Below are positions 34,441 through 43,900 of a stretch of 64,000 nucleotides of DNA, piece by piece. The translations under genes were made by a program, and so were the position numbers. The notes under the pieces were generated by a model. That model was not told where the DNA came from. It made no database searches and saw only the letters and a list, made by a program, of their open reading frames with translations. The first letter of the stretch is position 1; every line of letters starts with the position of its first letter. The stretch is from Flaviaesturariibacter aridisoli (GTDB lineage: Bacteria; Bacteroidota; Bacteroidia; Chitinophagales; Chitinophagaceae), in the NCBI RefSeq assembly GCF_004343705.1, contig NZ_SKFH01000017.1:20859-84858 (forward strand), written 5' to 3'.

Positions 34441-36383
34441 TAGCGGGAAGCGATCAGCAACTGCAACCGCGAAGCACCTTTTTTTCGCTGACTCAGCTCG
34501 AGCCAATAAACGCCGGGCGGGAGGCCGGCGACCGGGATGGTGGCCTGCGTGCCCGACGGGAAGGGCCGCTCCAGTACTTTCTGCCCGGCGGCATTGAACA
34601 ACCGAAGCGTAGTGCCGCTCCAGTTGCCGGCCGGCAGCCTTATTGTTACCGATGTGCGCGCGGGGTTGGGGTACACCGCCCATTGCCCGGGCGGCAATAA
34701 CTCCGGCACCGAGGTGAGCACGCGCTGTACGGTCTTCGTCTTGCTCAGGATCCAGAGTTGCGGATCGATGATCATCGTGTCGGGCGTAAAGCCCAGGTTG
34801 AACGTGAACAGCTGTCCCGTCTGCGTATGATTGGCGACAACGGTGGTGTCGTGCGTGGCGTCTTTAAACTGCAGCGGTACGGGCATTTCATAGAAGGAAA
34901 CAGAAGGATGCGACTGCGTCTGGCTGAGCGTTACCTGTACGGAGCCGCCACTGAGCGGCGTCCATTGCGCGCTGTAGTTGGGAAATCCCTGGCCGTAAAA
35001 CCAGTCGTTGAAAAATTCAGCGAGCGATTGCACGCTTTCCGCTTCCAGGTTGCGCTGCAGGTCGGCGGTGAGCACCGTGCCGTAGGCGATCGTCGGATCG
35101 TTGAGATAACGGCGGAGGCCCCGGTAAAACACGGAGTCGCCCAATTTCCAGCGAAGCATCACACCCAGGTAGCCGCCTTTTTTGTAGGTAAGACGGTTGT
35201 CGAAGATCCGCGCCTCGTTGACGGTGTCGGCCGGCGGTATGTAAACCGATCCATTCGTGAGCGCCGTAACGGTGTTCGTCCAGCTTTGCAGGAAAGGCAC
35301 GCGCGTGGCCGGCGCGGTGAGCAGCATGAACTGGAATTCCATGTAGCTCGCAAAGCCTTCGTTGAGCCAGATGTCGCTCCAGCTGCGGCAGGTGACCTTG
35401 TCGCCGAACCATTGGTGGGCGAGCTCGTGCGCCACCAGTGGCTGCGAGGTGGAGCCCAGGAATGTATTGGTCTGGTGCTCCATCCCGCCACCCAAATTCC
35501 ATTGGGTCTGGCCGTACCGTTCGTTGAGAAAGGGGTAGTCGGAAATGAGCGGTGTGAATTCCTGCAGGCAGAATTTCGCTGTGCCCAGGATCGGCTGGAA
35601 GGCCGTGGAGTTTTCCGGGTAGGCGTACAATACCAGCGGCAGGTCGCGGCCCGGGAGCGTAGCGTTGTCCGTGCTGATAACGTAGTTGGTGGCGGCCACG
35701 GCCACGAGGTACGGCGCAATGGGATAGCGGTGCTTCCAGCGCGTGGTGCGCATCCCTGCCGTCACGCTTTCCTCCACGGGCAGCCCGTTCGACGAAGAAA
35801 TATATTGGGAGGGACAGGTGATGTACAGGTCCACGGAGTCGGCCTTGTCGGCGTTTACATCTTTGCAGGGCCACCAATGGCTGGCGCCGTACGATTCGGA
35901 CTGTGTGAAGAGCAGGGGCGTGCCGGCATGGTTCGTGGTTACGTAATACCCGCTGTTGGGCGGCGTGCCCCGGTAGTGTACACGCACCGAGTCAAGCGCC
36001 CCCGCCGCGATCGGGGCGGCGAAGTTGATCTTGAGGCTGTTGTCGGTGCCGCGCACGAAGGTGGCATTGCTGCCGTGGTAAACAACGCTGTCCACCGTCA
36101 GCTGGTTGTGCAGGTCGAAGGTGATGGACGTGGCGGTAGCCGTGGCGCGGAAGCGCGTCATGACGGCGCCGGTGATGGTGCGCACCGCGGGGTTGACGGT
36201 CCAGTAACAGCGGTAGTAGGTTACGTCGTAATTGGAAGAAGCCACCGAGTTGACCCGCTGGGTGCGGGCGGCCTGAAAATGGCGCCGCTCGGCACTGATC
36301 AGCGCTTTGGTTTCGGAAGCAGTTAGCTGGGCGGCCGCGGAAAAAGAGCCCAGGAGCAGCAGGTAGAGGAATGTGTTTCGCAT
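34440..36383 (-). CDS. T9SS-secreted M1 family aminopeptidase
   Basis: 647 residues. Signal peptide 1-18 (FSAAAQ), M1 N-terminal beta domain, exopeptidase motif GGGMEHQT (298-305; GAMEN counterpart), zinc motif HELAHQWFG with His319, His323 and distal Glu342 in LNEGFASY, then a catalytic C-part, and a T9SS type A sorting domain (about 565-647: QWAVYPNPARTSVTIRLP ... GVYWLELSQ). It is therefore expected to be exported across the outer membrane and released or surface-attached. Activity on peptide N-termini is an inference from the family. Confidence 0.93.
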   Translation of the reverse strand: MRNTFLYLLLLGSFSAAAQLTASETKALISAERRHFQAARTQRVNSVASSNYDVTYYRCYWTVNPAVRTITGAVMTRFRATATATSITFDLHNQLTVDSVVYHGSNATFVRGTDNSLKINFAAPIAAGALDSVRVHYRGTPPNSGYYVTTNHAGTPLLFTQSESYGASHWWPCKDVNADKADSVDLYITCPSQYISSSNGLPVEESVTAGMRTTRWKHRYPIAPYLVAVAATNYVISTDNATLPGRDLPLVLYAYPENSTAFQPILGTAKFCLQEFTPLISDYPFLNERYGQTQWNLGGGMEHQTNTFLGSTSQPLVAHELAHQWFGDKVTCRSWSDIWLNEGFASYMEFQFMLLTAPATRVPFLQSWTNTVTALTNGSVYIPPADTVNEARIFDNRLTYKKGGYLGVMLRWKLGDSVFYRGLRRYLNDPTIAYGTVLTADLQRNLEAESVQSLAEFFNDWFYGQGFPNYSAQWTPLSGGSVQVTLSQTQSHPSVSFYEMPVPLQFKDATHDTTVVANHTQTGQLFTFNLGFTPDTMIIDPQLWILSKTKTVQRVLTSVPELLPPGQWAVYPNPARTSVTIRLPAGNWSGTTLRLFNAAGQKVLERPFPSGTQATIPVAGLPPGVYWLELSQRKKGASRLQLLIASR

Positions 36384-36463
36384 AGACGGGAATACGCGTT
36401 CGCGCCAGCCAATTTACAGCATAATTGCATCAAGGCTCCGAACCGTTGCATTAACTGTCGATT

Positions 36464-36471
36464 TACCTTAG
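36464..36471 (+). promoter_or_regulatory. -7-like box TACCTTAG of aroQ
   Basis: Ends 4 nt before the aroQ ATG, as in other putative leaderless genes of this window. Confidence 0.5.
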
Positions 36472-36475
36472 TGAA

Positions 36476-36892
36476 ATGAAGATCGCCATCATCAATGGTC
36501 CCAACCTCAACCTGCTGGGCAAGCGCGAAACGGATATCTACGGCAACGAGCCTTTCGAAACCTACCTCGACCGCCTGCGCGGACGCTATAAGGAACACGA
36601 GCTGCACTACTATCAAAGCAATGTCGAAGGAGAGCTGATCAACGAATTGCAGCGCGCCGGCTTCGGCTACGATGGCATCATTCTTAACCCCGGCGGCTAC
36701 ACCCACACATCGGTGGCCATCGGCGATGCCATTGCTGCCATCCCGGCGCAGGTGGTGGAAGTGCATATTTCGAATGTGCATGCCCGTGAAGAATTCCGAA
36801 AACTGTCGCACGTGTCGGGAAAGGCCGCCGGCAGCATCTTCGGACTCGGCCTGCGCGGTTACGAGCTGGCGCTGCTCTGGCTGCTTGGGTAG
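36476..36892 (+). CDS. aroQ: Type II 3-dehydroquinate dehydratase
   Basis: Third step of the shikimate pathway. 138-residue dodecameric type II enzyme: NGPNLNLLGKRETDIYG (catalytic Arg and Tyr), YYQSNVEGELINELQ, IILNPGGYTHTSVAI (catalytic His), VEVHISNVHAREEFR and GLGLRGYELAL. The last 34 nt overlap the 3' end of the convergent FUSC gene, so the two transcripts must overlap. Confidence 0.97.
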   Translation: MKIAIINGPNLNLLGKRETDIYGNEPFETYLDRLRGRYKEHELHYYQSNVEGELINELQRAGFGYDGIILNPGGYTHTSVAIGDAIAAIPAQVVEVHISNVHAREEFRKLSHVSGKAAGSIFGLGLRGYELALLWLLG

Positions 36893-39021
36893 CTTTCGGC
36901 AAGCACGCGCTGCATGTCGGCGCACACCTGTGCAATGAAGGCCAGCTGGCCTGCGAGCAGCGGCTCGGGCGTCGCTTCCCCGGTAGCTGTCGGTACTGCG
37001 GCTGTATCCGCTTTTTCTTTCGCTACCGGGGCTCCCACCAGTTCGGCGGCAGAGGAAAGCGACAGCAAGGCTTTGTGCGCCAGCTGGCGCAGCGGTGCGG
37101 GCGCAGGCCGCGGCTCCTTCTGCCGCAGCTCGGCAAGCGCCGAGGCAATGTTGGAGAAGAGGATATGCTGCAACACGATGAACTGCTGCAATTGCTGGGT
37201 AGCACGCTGCAACGTACGCGGCTCATTGAGCATCCGTTGAAAGGCGGCCGAAAGGTTCGCGGTCTGCACGTAGATCTCCTTGCGCGTCAGCTTATAGGGC
37301 AGCGGCGCGACCGTCTTACCTTCCAGTGCCTGTGCCAGCAGCGACAGGTAGCGGCGGTCGGCGGAGAGCAGTCCCTGCAGGTGGGCCGACAACTGGCGAG
37401 CCTCCCAGGAAGGGAACAGCAGTACGCTGCAGCCGAAGGCGAGTGCGCATCCAAGCACCGTGTCGAAGAGGCGCTCGAGCGCTACTTCCCGGAACGGCAT
37501 GCCCAGGAACGAAAACAGCAGGATCACAAAAGGCGTGGTGAAGATCACCATCACGAGGTAGTTGATCCGCATGAATGAATAGGTGAGCAGCATGCACAGC
37601 ACCATGATGGCAAACTGCGCTTTCGTTGAAGGGACCAGTAGTAATACGGTCACGCCCAAAAGTCCGCCGGCCACGGTGCCGATGATGCGGTGGATGTTGC
37701 GCTCGCGCGTCAGGCTGAAGGCCGGCTTCAGGATGAAGGCGATGGTGAGCAGCACCCAGTAGCTGTGTTGCCCGTAGCCGATGAGCAGCGTCATTCCGTA
37801 TCCGGCGAGACAGGCCACAGCTACGCGAAGGCTATGGCGGAACACGCCGGAGCCGAGCGTAATGTTGTCGGCGAAAATGCGCGGGTCGAGGGGTTGGTGA
37901 TTAACGAAGCGGCCGTGGTCAAGGCGGTTGCTGCGCTCTCCGGGCTCGGCGGCGAAATAGCGTTCCAGCTCACTCATCCGCTGCGTCAACCGCCGCAGGT
38001 TGACGAGAATCTTGCGGAGCACCAGGTGACTTTCACTCGGCAGCTTCGGCAACGCATCCATTTCCGCCTTGAGCGCGGTCAATTGCTCCTCAACGGCGAG
38101 CCCGTTTTGGTATGGCCGGTTCATCTGCACGGCCGCGCCCATCGCGTCGATCTCGCGGGCCAGCGTGCCGATCAGCGCCGATATTTTTTCGAGCATCCCT
38201 GTTGCGGCAAAGCGTTCGCGCAAGGAGGCATAGTCGTAATAGATATGCGTCATCTCCTCGAACAGGTCTACGGCCTCCACGAACATGAGCACGAGGCGGC
38301 GGCCGGGCAGTGTCGTTTCCTGCACGATCTGGCGCGTCTTGAACAGGATCTCCCGCACGGCGTCCTGCTTTTCGTGCACGATCACCTGGCGCGCTACCAT
38401 CTTGCGGTAATCTTCGAGCAGGTCGGTGGACGGGTCGTAGAAGCGGGCTTTGGTTTCCAGGTAACGGGCCATCTCGCGGAGGCAGTCGCCCAGCACCCGT
38501 TGTGCCGGTCGGTAGGGGCTCATGAGCGAAAACAGCTGGCTCAAGCTGAAGTACCACAGCCCGCCCGCGGCGATGAGCGCCGCGTGGACCAGCGCCCCGG
38601 CCGGCGGCGTTTCCTTGTCCATCGTCAGGATCATGATCAGGATGGCGGCATTGCCCACACCGGCGGCGCGCGGGCCGTAAGCATTGAACATCGAAAAGAA
38701 AAAAGCGACCGCCACCAACTCAACGGCCATTGTGGCCGGGTGCATCCGGGCAAAAGTGGTGAGCGTGGCGATGACGAAGAGGGCAAGGGTGGCGAGCAGC
38801 ATGCCGTTGCGCTTGTTGGTCAGGGGACCGGGTGCATCGGTGAGCGACACGCAAAGGGCGCCCAGCGACAGGGTCATGCCCAGCTCGAAGCGCCCGGTGT
38901 AAAATCCGGCCAGCGCAGGAACAAGGATGGCCACCGTCGTGCGCAGCCCGTCCGCAAAGGCCTGGCTGTAGAGAAAGTAGCGGATCTCCCGCCGTTCGAA
39001 GCGCAAGGGTAGGGGCATCAT
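36859..39021 (-). CDS. FUSC family (YccS-like) inner-membrane protein
   Basis: 720 residues with two membrane blocks, about residues 25-165 and 385-520, each of several helices, separated by a long soluble helical region. Typical segments are TTVAILVPALAGFYTGRFELGMTLSLGAL, GYGQHSYWVLLTIAFILKPAFSLTRERNIHRIIGTVAGG (quoted in parts). This is the YccS/FUSC architecture linked to export of aromatic acids such as fusaric acid, though the real substrate is unknown. The C-terminus has a Thr/Ala/Glu-rich tail. A -7 box TACTTTCG (39031-39038 on this strand) lies 9 nt upstream of the ATG. Confidence 0.9.
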   Translation of the reverse strand: MMPLPLRFERREIRYFLYSQAFADGLRTTVAILVPALAGFYTGRFELGMTLSLGALCVSLTDAPGPLTNKRNGMLLATLALFVIATLTTFARMHPATMAVELVAVAFFFSMFNAYGPRAAGVGNAAILIMILTMDKETPPAGALVHAALIAAGGLWYFSLSQLFSLMSPYRPAQRVLGDCLREMARYLETKARFYDPSTDLLEDYRKMVARQVIVHEKQDAVREILFKTRQIVQETTLPGRRLVLMFVEAVDLFEEMTHIYYDYASLRERFAATGMLEKISALIGTLAREIDAMGAAVQMNRPYQNGLAVEEQLTALKAEMDALPKLPSESHLVLRKILVNLRRLTQRMSELERYFAAEPGERSNRLDHGRFVNHQPLDPRIFADNITLGSGVFRHSLRVAVACLAGYGMTLLIGYGQHSYWVLLTIAFILKPAFSLTRERNIHRIIGTVAGGLLGVTVLLLVPSTKAQFAIMVLCMLLTYSFMRINYLVMVIFTTPFVILLFSFLGMPFREVALERLFDTVLGCALAFGCSVLLFPSWEARQLSAHLQGLLSADRRYLSLLAQALEGKTVAPLPYKLTRKEIYVQTANLSAAFQRMLNEPRTLQRATQQLQQFIVLQHILFSNIASALAELRQKEPRPAPAPLRQLAHKALLSLSSAAELVGAPVAKEKADTAAVPTATGEATPEPLLAGQLAFIAQVCADMQRVLAESYPSSQSSASS

Positions 39022-39126
39022 GGGCTGGCTGCGAAAGTACGCCCCGGCCTTTCCTGAGCAAAAACAGGCCGCCGGCTAAGTTGCCTCATCAGGAGCTTTC
39101 CCGTTCCTGCCGTTCTTTGCAGCTGT

Positions 39127-40413
39127 ATGAAAACTCCCGTCCGTTACCAGTCGCCCGCGGAAGCGCTTTCCATCGTTCAGTCCGGCCAGCGCGTCTTTGT
39201 TCAGGGAAGCGCGCAAACGCCTACCTGCCTGCTGCGGGCGCTTGCCGCCGAGGCCCCACGCCTGCGGGACGTGGAACTGGTTTTTATTACGGTGTATGGC
39301 GACATACACGTGAACCGCCCCGACCTGTCGGAAAGCTTTCGCCTTAACTCGCTGTTCGTGTCGGCGTCTATTCGCCAGGATGTGGCCGAGGGGCGCGCCG
39401 ACTATGTGCCGGTATTTCTCAGCGAAATTCCCAACCTGTTCAACCAGGGCGTGCTGCCGGTGGACGTGGCGCTGGTGCAGGTGTCGCCGCCCGACGCACA
39501 TGGCTACTGCTCGCTGGGAGTATCAGTGGACGTAGCCCGTTCCGCCGTCAACAATGCGCGCTTCGTGGTTGCGCAGGTAAACAGCCATGTGCCGCGCACC
39601 CACGGCGACGGCCTCATTCACTCCAGCCGCTTTCATGCGCTGGTAGAATGCCATGAGCCGCTCTATGAAGCCCGCTTTGGCGACAAGGCGGGACCCGAGG
39701 AGGAAAAGATCGGCATCCACATCGCCGGCCTCATCGAAGACCGCTCTACACTGCAGATGGGCATCGGTGCCATTCCCGACGCCGTGCTCCGCTCGCTTAC
39801 CGGCCATAAAGACCTGGGCATGCACACAGAGATGTGCTCGGACGGCGTCGTTGATCTCTTTGAGCGCGACATCATCAACAACCGCTACAAGAAGATCCAT
39901 CCCAATAAAGGCGTCGCCGGCTTCGCGCTCGGCACCCGGCGCCTGTACGATTACGTGGACGACAACCCGGCATTCCAGTTTCTCGACATCGACTATGTAA
40001 ACGACCCGCACATCATCCGCCGCAACCCGCGGATGGTGGCCATCAACAGCGCCATCGAGATCGACCTTACGGGGCAGGTGTGCGCCGACAGCATCGGTAC
40101 CTACCAATTCAGCGGCGTGGGCGGGCAGATGGACTTTATGCGGGGCGCGGCCCTCAGCGAGGGCGGCAAACCCATTATCGCGTTGCCATCGCGCACGGCC
40201 AAGGGCGTTCCGAGGATCGTGCCTTTCCTCAAGCCCGGCGCCGGTGTGGTCACCACGCGCGCGCACGTGCACTACGTAGTGACGGAATACGGCATTGCGT
40301 ATTTATACGGTAAAAACCTGCGGCAGCGCGCCAAAGCCCTCATCGGCATCTCCCATCCAAACGACCGCGAAGCGCTCGAGCGGGCCTGCTTCGAACGGTT
40401 CAAGGTGTTTTAA
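39127..40413 (+). CDS. Acetyl-CoA hydrolase/transferase family CoA-transferase
   Basis: 428 residues of the class I CoA-transferase family that includes 4-hydroxybutyrate CoA-transferase and acetyl-CoA hydrolase. The catalytic Glu is in GMHTEMCSDG; substrate-binding segments LQMGIGAIPDAV, SGVGGQMDFMRGA and VVTEYGIAYLYGK are intact. It likely moves CoA between acetate/propionate/succinate or 4-hydroxybutyrate; which one cannot be read from sequence. Start ATG 39127 follows a -7-like GTTCTTTG by 7 nt. Confidence 0.9.
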   Translation: MKTPVRYQSPAEALSIVQSGQRVFVQGSAQTPTCLLRALAAEAPRLRDVELVFITVYGDIHVNRPDLSESFRLNSLFVSASIRQDVAEGRADYVPVFLSEIPNLFNQGVLPVDVALVQVSPPDAHGYCSLGVSVDVARSAVNNARFVVAQVNSHVPRTHGDGLIHSSRFHALVECHEPLYEARFGDKAGPEEEKIGIHIAGLIEDRSTLQMGIGAIPDAVLRSLTGHKDLGMHTEMCSDGVVDLFERDIINNRYKKIHPNKGVAGFALGTRRLYDYVDDNPAFQFLDIDYVNDPHIIRRNPRMVAINSAIEIDLTGQVCADSIGTYQFSGVGGQMDFMRGAALSEGGKPIIALPSRTAKGVPRIVPFLKPGAGVVTTRAHVHYVVTEYGIAYLYGKNLRQRAKALIGISHPNDREALERACFERFKVF

Positions 40414-40903
40414 GGGTTTCTGCTCCAGGAAAGAAGAAAAGGGGAAGAGGCCACGCATTTGGGCTGGTCTTTTCAATCCATACCGCAAAAAGCGCAATTC
40501 ATACCGAAACCGCCCCGCGCCGGCTTGCCTTGTATTTATACGGGGCGGAACCTTGCGTCCGCCACCAGCCTGTGTTTGTGATCGGGCGCGGTCTCTCCGT
40601 GGCGTATGGGCCCCGGTAACTTTCATTTGGACAGGTTTGCGAAAAAAATAACTTTGTCAGTAGTAATCACCCTTTTTCGTTTCCCCAACGCTGATTACGG
40701 CGCCAAATTCCGGCGAGAAACCCGTCTGCTGAACCTACTGCACCAATCCATCCATATTATTTGCCCGCAGTGGCCCGAAGCCCTGCGCCTCCCCGTTATC
40801 CTTTGAATAACTACCGAAAATACCTGCCAGTCGGTATAGGTACGCTATGCCCATCCCGGTACTTTCACCGAGTTTTTCGAGACCAACCCTAAACTGTTAT
40901 ACG
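40414..40903 (+). other. 490-nt gap holding the likely promoter and long leader of the giant gene
   Basis: No convincing gene. An exact -7 box TAACTTTG (40649-40656) with a TTTG at about the -33 position (40625-40629 region) would give a leader of about 240 nt for the gene at 40904. A second -7-like box TACTTTCA (40860-40867) lies nearer. A short open frame at 40295-40651 has no family features and is rejected. Confidence 0.6.
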
Positions 40904-43900
40904 ATGAAACGGAGCCTGATCCTGCTGCTTACCTTCTTTGTCGCCTGCATTGCCCAAGGGCAGACCGTGCAGATCGGAACCATTGATCCCGCCGTCTTCT
41001 GCGCCGGGTCTACCCTGAACATACCGTATACGGCGGATGGCGTCTTTGACGGCGCCAACGTTTTCAGCGCCGAGCTGAGCTCCGCCAACGGTTCATTCGG
41101 AAGCCCGGTGACGATCGGTTCCGTGCAGGCTACAGCCTCCGGCACGATCAGCGCCACCCTTCCTTCCGGCGCGGTCACTGGTAATGGCTACCGCATCCGC
41201 GTTGTGGCCTCTAACCCGGTAGTGACCGGTCCCGACAACGGTCTCAACATCAGTATCAATGCACCGCCGGTGCTCCAGGTGTCCGGCCCAACCACTACCT
41301 GCTCGGGCAGCACGGCCACGCTGGTGGCTTCCGGCGCTGGCACCTACAGCTGGTCGCCCGCTTTGCTGCCGGCCGACGTGGCCCCGGCCAACGTGCGCAT
41401 GGCGGTGGGCTTGCGGCTGCTCAAAGCCGGTTACACCGGCTCCATCATCCGGCTGCGCCGCGCAAGCGACAACGCTGAGATGGACTTCGGCGCTTCCGGT
41501 CCGCACCTCGACCTGGATGCCATACACACCTGGCTCGGCGGCTCGGCCGGCTATTGCGTAAAGCTCTACGACCAGTCGGGCAACGGGCTCGACGAAGTGC
41601 AGGCGACGGAAGGTGCCCAGCCCCAGTTCATCGAAAGCAGCCTGCTCAACAGCCGTCCGGCACTCGTGTTTAACACATCGCAATACATGCAGATGCCTAC
41701 TTACCTGACGAACCCCTTTACCGTTATCTGCGCCTCGCGGCAAACCGGCGGCGCGCGTGCCCGCGTACTTTCGTCGGTGAGCAATAACTGGCTCCTCGGC
41801 TTCCACGGCGGCCGCCACGGGGATGCTTACTTCGAAGGCTGGGTACATCTTGATTACAGCATGGCCGCCGACAACAGCATTTACGTGCATACCGGCGCCT
41901 CCAACGGCAGCGTGTCGCAGGTGTATGAAAATGGCTCCCTCCTTTCCAGCAACAGCAATGGCGTGTACCCGCCGTATGGCCTGCAGCTGAACGGCAACGG
42001 TTACTACGGCGAGCGTTCGGATTGCGAATTCTACGACATTGTTGCCTACAATACGGTGTTGTCGCCCGAAGCGCGCAGCAAGGCCGAGAGCAGCATCTGG
42101 AATTATTACGTTGCCGCCAACCAGCAGTTCATCAGCCTGTCGCCGGGCCAATCGGTGCAATACACCGTTACCGGCAACACGCCGGGCTGCAGCAGCGTCA
42201 GCCAGACGGTGACCGTTGCCAACAGCGCTATCGGCGATCCCTCTGTTTTTGGAGACAACCAATGGAATGTATACGCCTGGAATGCCGGCACCTATTACGA
42301 CAACGGCTCTTCCTGGAACGACAACTATGCCGGTTACTACACCGCCCCCGGCCTCAATTTCAACTCGCAGAGCCAATGGGATCCCAACGCTTCCCCATCG
42401 AGCGCGCCGGGCTACCAGGGTTGCACTGTAAACAATGATTACTTCTCCTGGGCTGCAAAGCGCAAAGGCTTCCCCTGCGGTTATTATAAAATCATACTTC
42501 CTTACCACGATTACTATGCGCGCATTAAGATAAACGGGCAACAGGTGTATTATTCTTGCTGCGGCAATACCACTGTGTGGACCGGCTATCTCAATGATAC
42601 CAGTACCGTGGAGCTGGCGATCACCGACGATACCTACAGCTCGTACGGGGCCCTCAATTTCGAACTCGTACCGGAAATCGGCATCAGCTACCCGTCGGCT
42701 ACGGCCTCCACGGGATGTAATACGGGCAGCGACCTGACACCGACCGTGGTACTGGCGCCCGGTGCACCCGCTGGTTACTTCACGGCCACACCTGCCGGCC
42801 TTGTAATCGACAGCCTCACCGGTGTCGTATCCCCATCAAGCAGTGCTGCCGGTGACTATACGATTTATTACATCGACACCCTGCAGGCCTGCGGCCAGCA
42901 CGTAGACACGGCCACAACTACACTCAAGATCCGCAACGCCCAGGGCGATCCTGCGGTCTTCGGCACTAACGCCTGGATCGTATACGGCTGGAACTCCGGT
43001 TACTACTATGACATCGGAAATTCCTGGAGTACAAACTATGCCGGGTACTTCGTCGACTCGTCGCTGAACCACAACTCGCAGAACTTCTGGCCTTACTGGA
43101 CGTCGCCTTCCGACGCCCCGGGCTGGCAGGGCTGCCCCATAAACGTAGACTTCCATTCGTGGTCGGCCAAGCGAAAAGGCTTCCCCTGCGGCTACTACAC
43201 CATTTCGCTTCCCTATCACGACGACTACGCACAGGTGCTTGTTAACGGCGTGCTGGTGTATAACACCTGCTGCGGCAATACGAACGTGTGGACCGGCTAT
43301 CTCAATGATACGAGTACCGTAGAATTCCGGGTAACGGAAGGCAGCAGCTATTCGTATGGCTCCATCGTATTCACGCCCACGGCCAAGGCTACGATCAGCT
43401 ACCCGGCGAGCACTTATTGCACCTCCGCAGGCGACCTGACGCCCACGCTCACCCAGGCGCCCGACGGTGCAGGCGGTTACTTCACCGCTACGCCCGCGGG
43501 CCTCAGCATCGACAGCAGCACCGGTGTGATCCATGCGTTGACCAGCCAGGCGGGCGACTACACCATCGCTTATCATAATGTATATTCGTCTGCTTGCGGG
43601 GTAGATTCGACGCAGGCAACGTTCAGCCTGCATCTCACGGCGGTTGCCGGGGATCCGGCCGTGTATGGCAACAATGTCTGGAACGTATATGCCTGGAATG
43701 GCGGCACATCCTACAACGACGGCAACTCCTGGACGACCAACTACGCTGGTTATTTCACGGATACGGCACTGAACCACCACTCGGATGCCTTCTGGTATGG
43801 CTATTATTCGCCTTCGTCGGCACCCGGCTGGCAGGGCTGCGCGGTTAACTGGGATTACCATTCCTGGGCAGCGAAGCGCCAGGGCTTCCCCTGCGGTTAT

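Noticed and set aside
34758..36326. Long plus-strand open frame opposite the M1 peptidase
   Set aside because: Shadow frame; the peptidase has full catalytic motifs on the other strand.
40295..40651. 118-codon plus-strand open frame after the CoA-transferase gene
   Set aside because: Overlaps the CoA-transferase 3' end in another frame and has no conserved features or signal.
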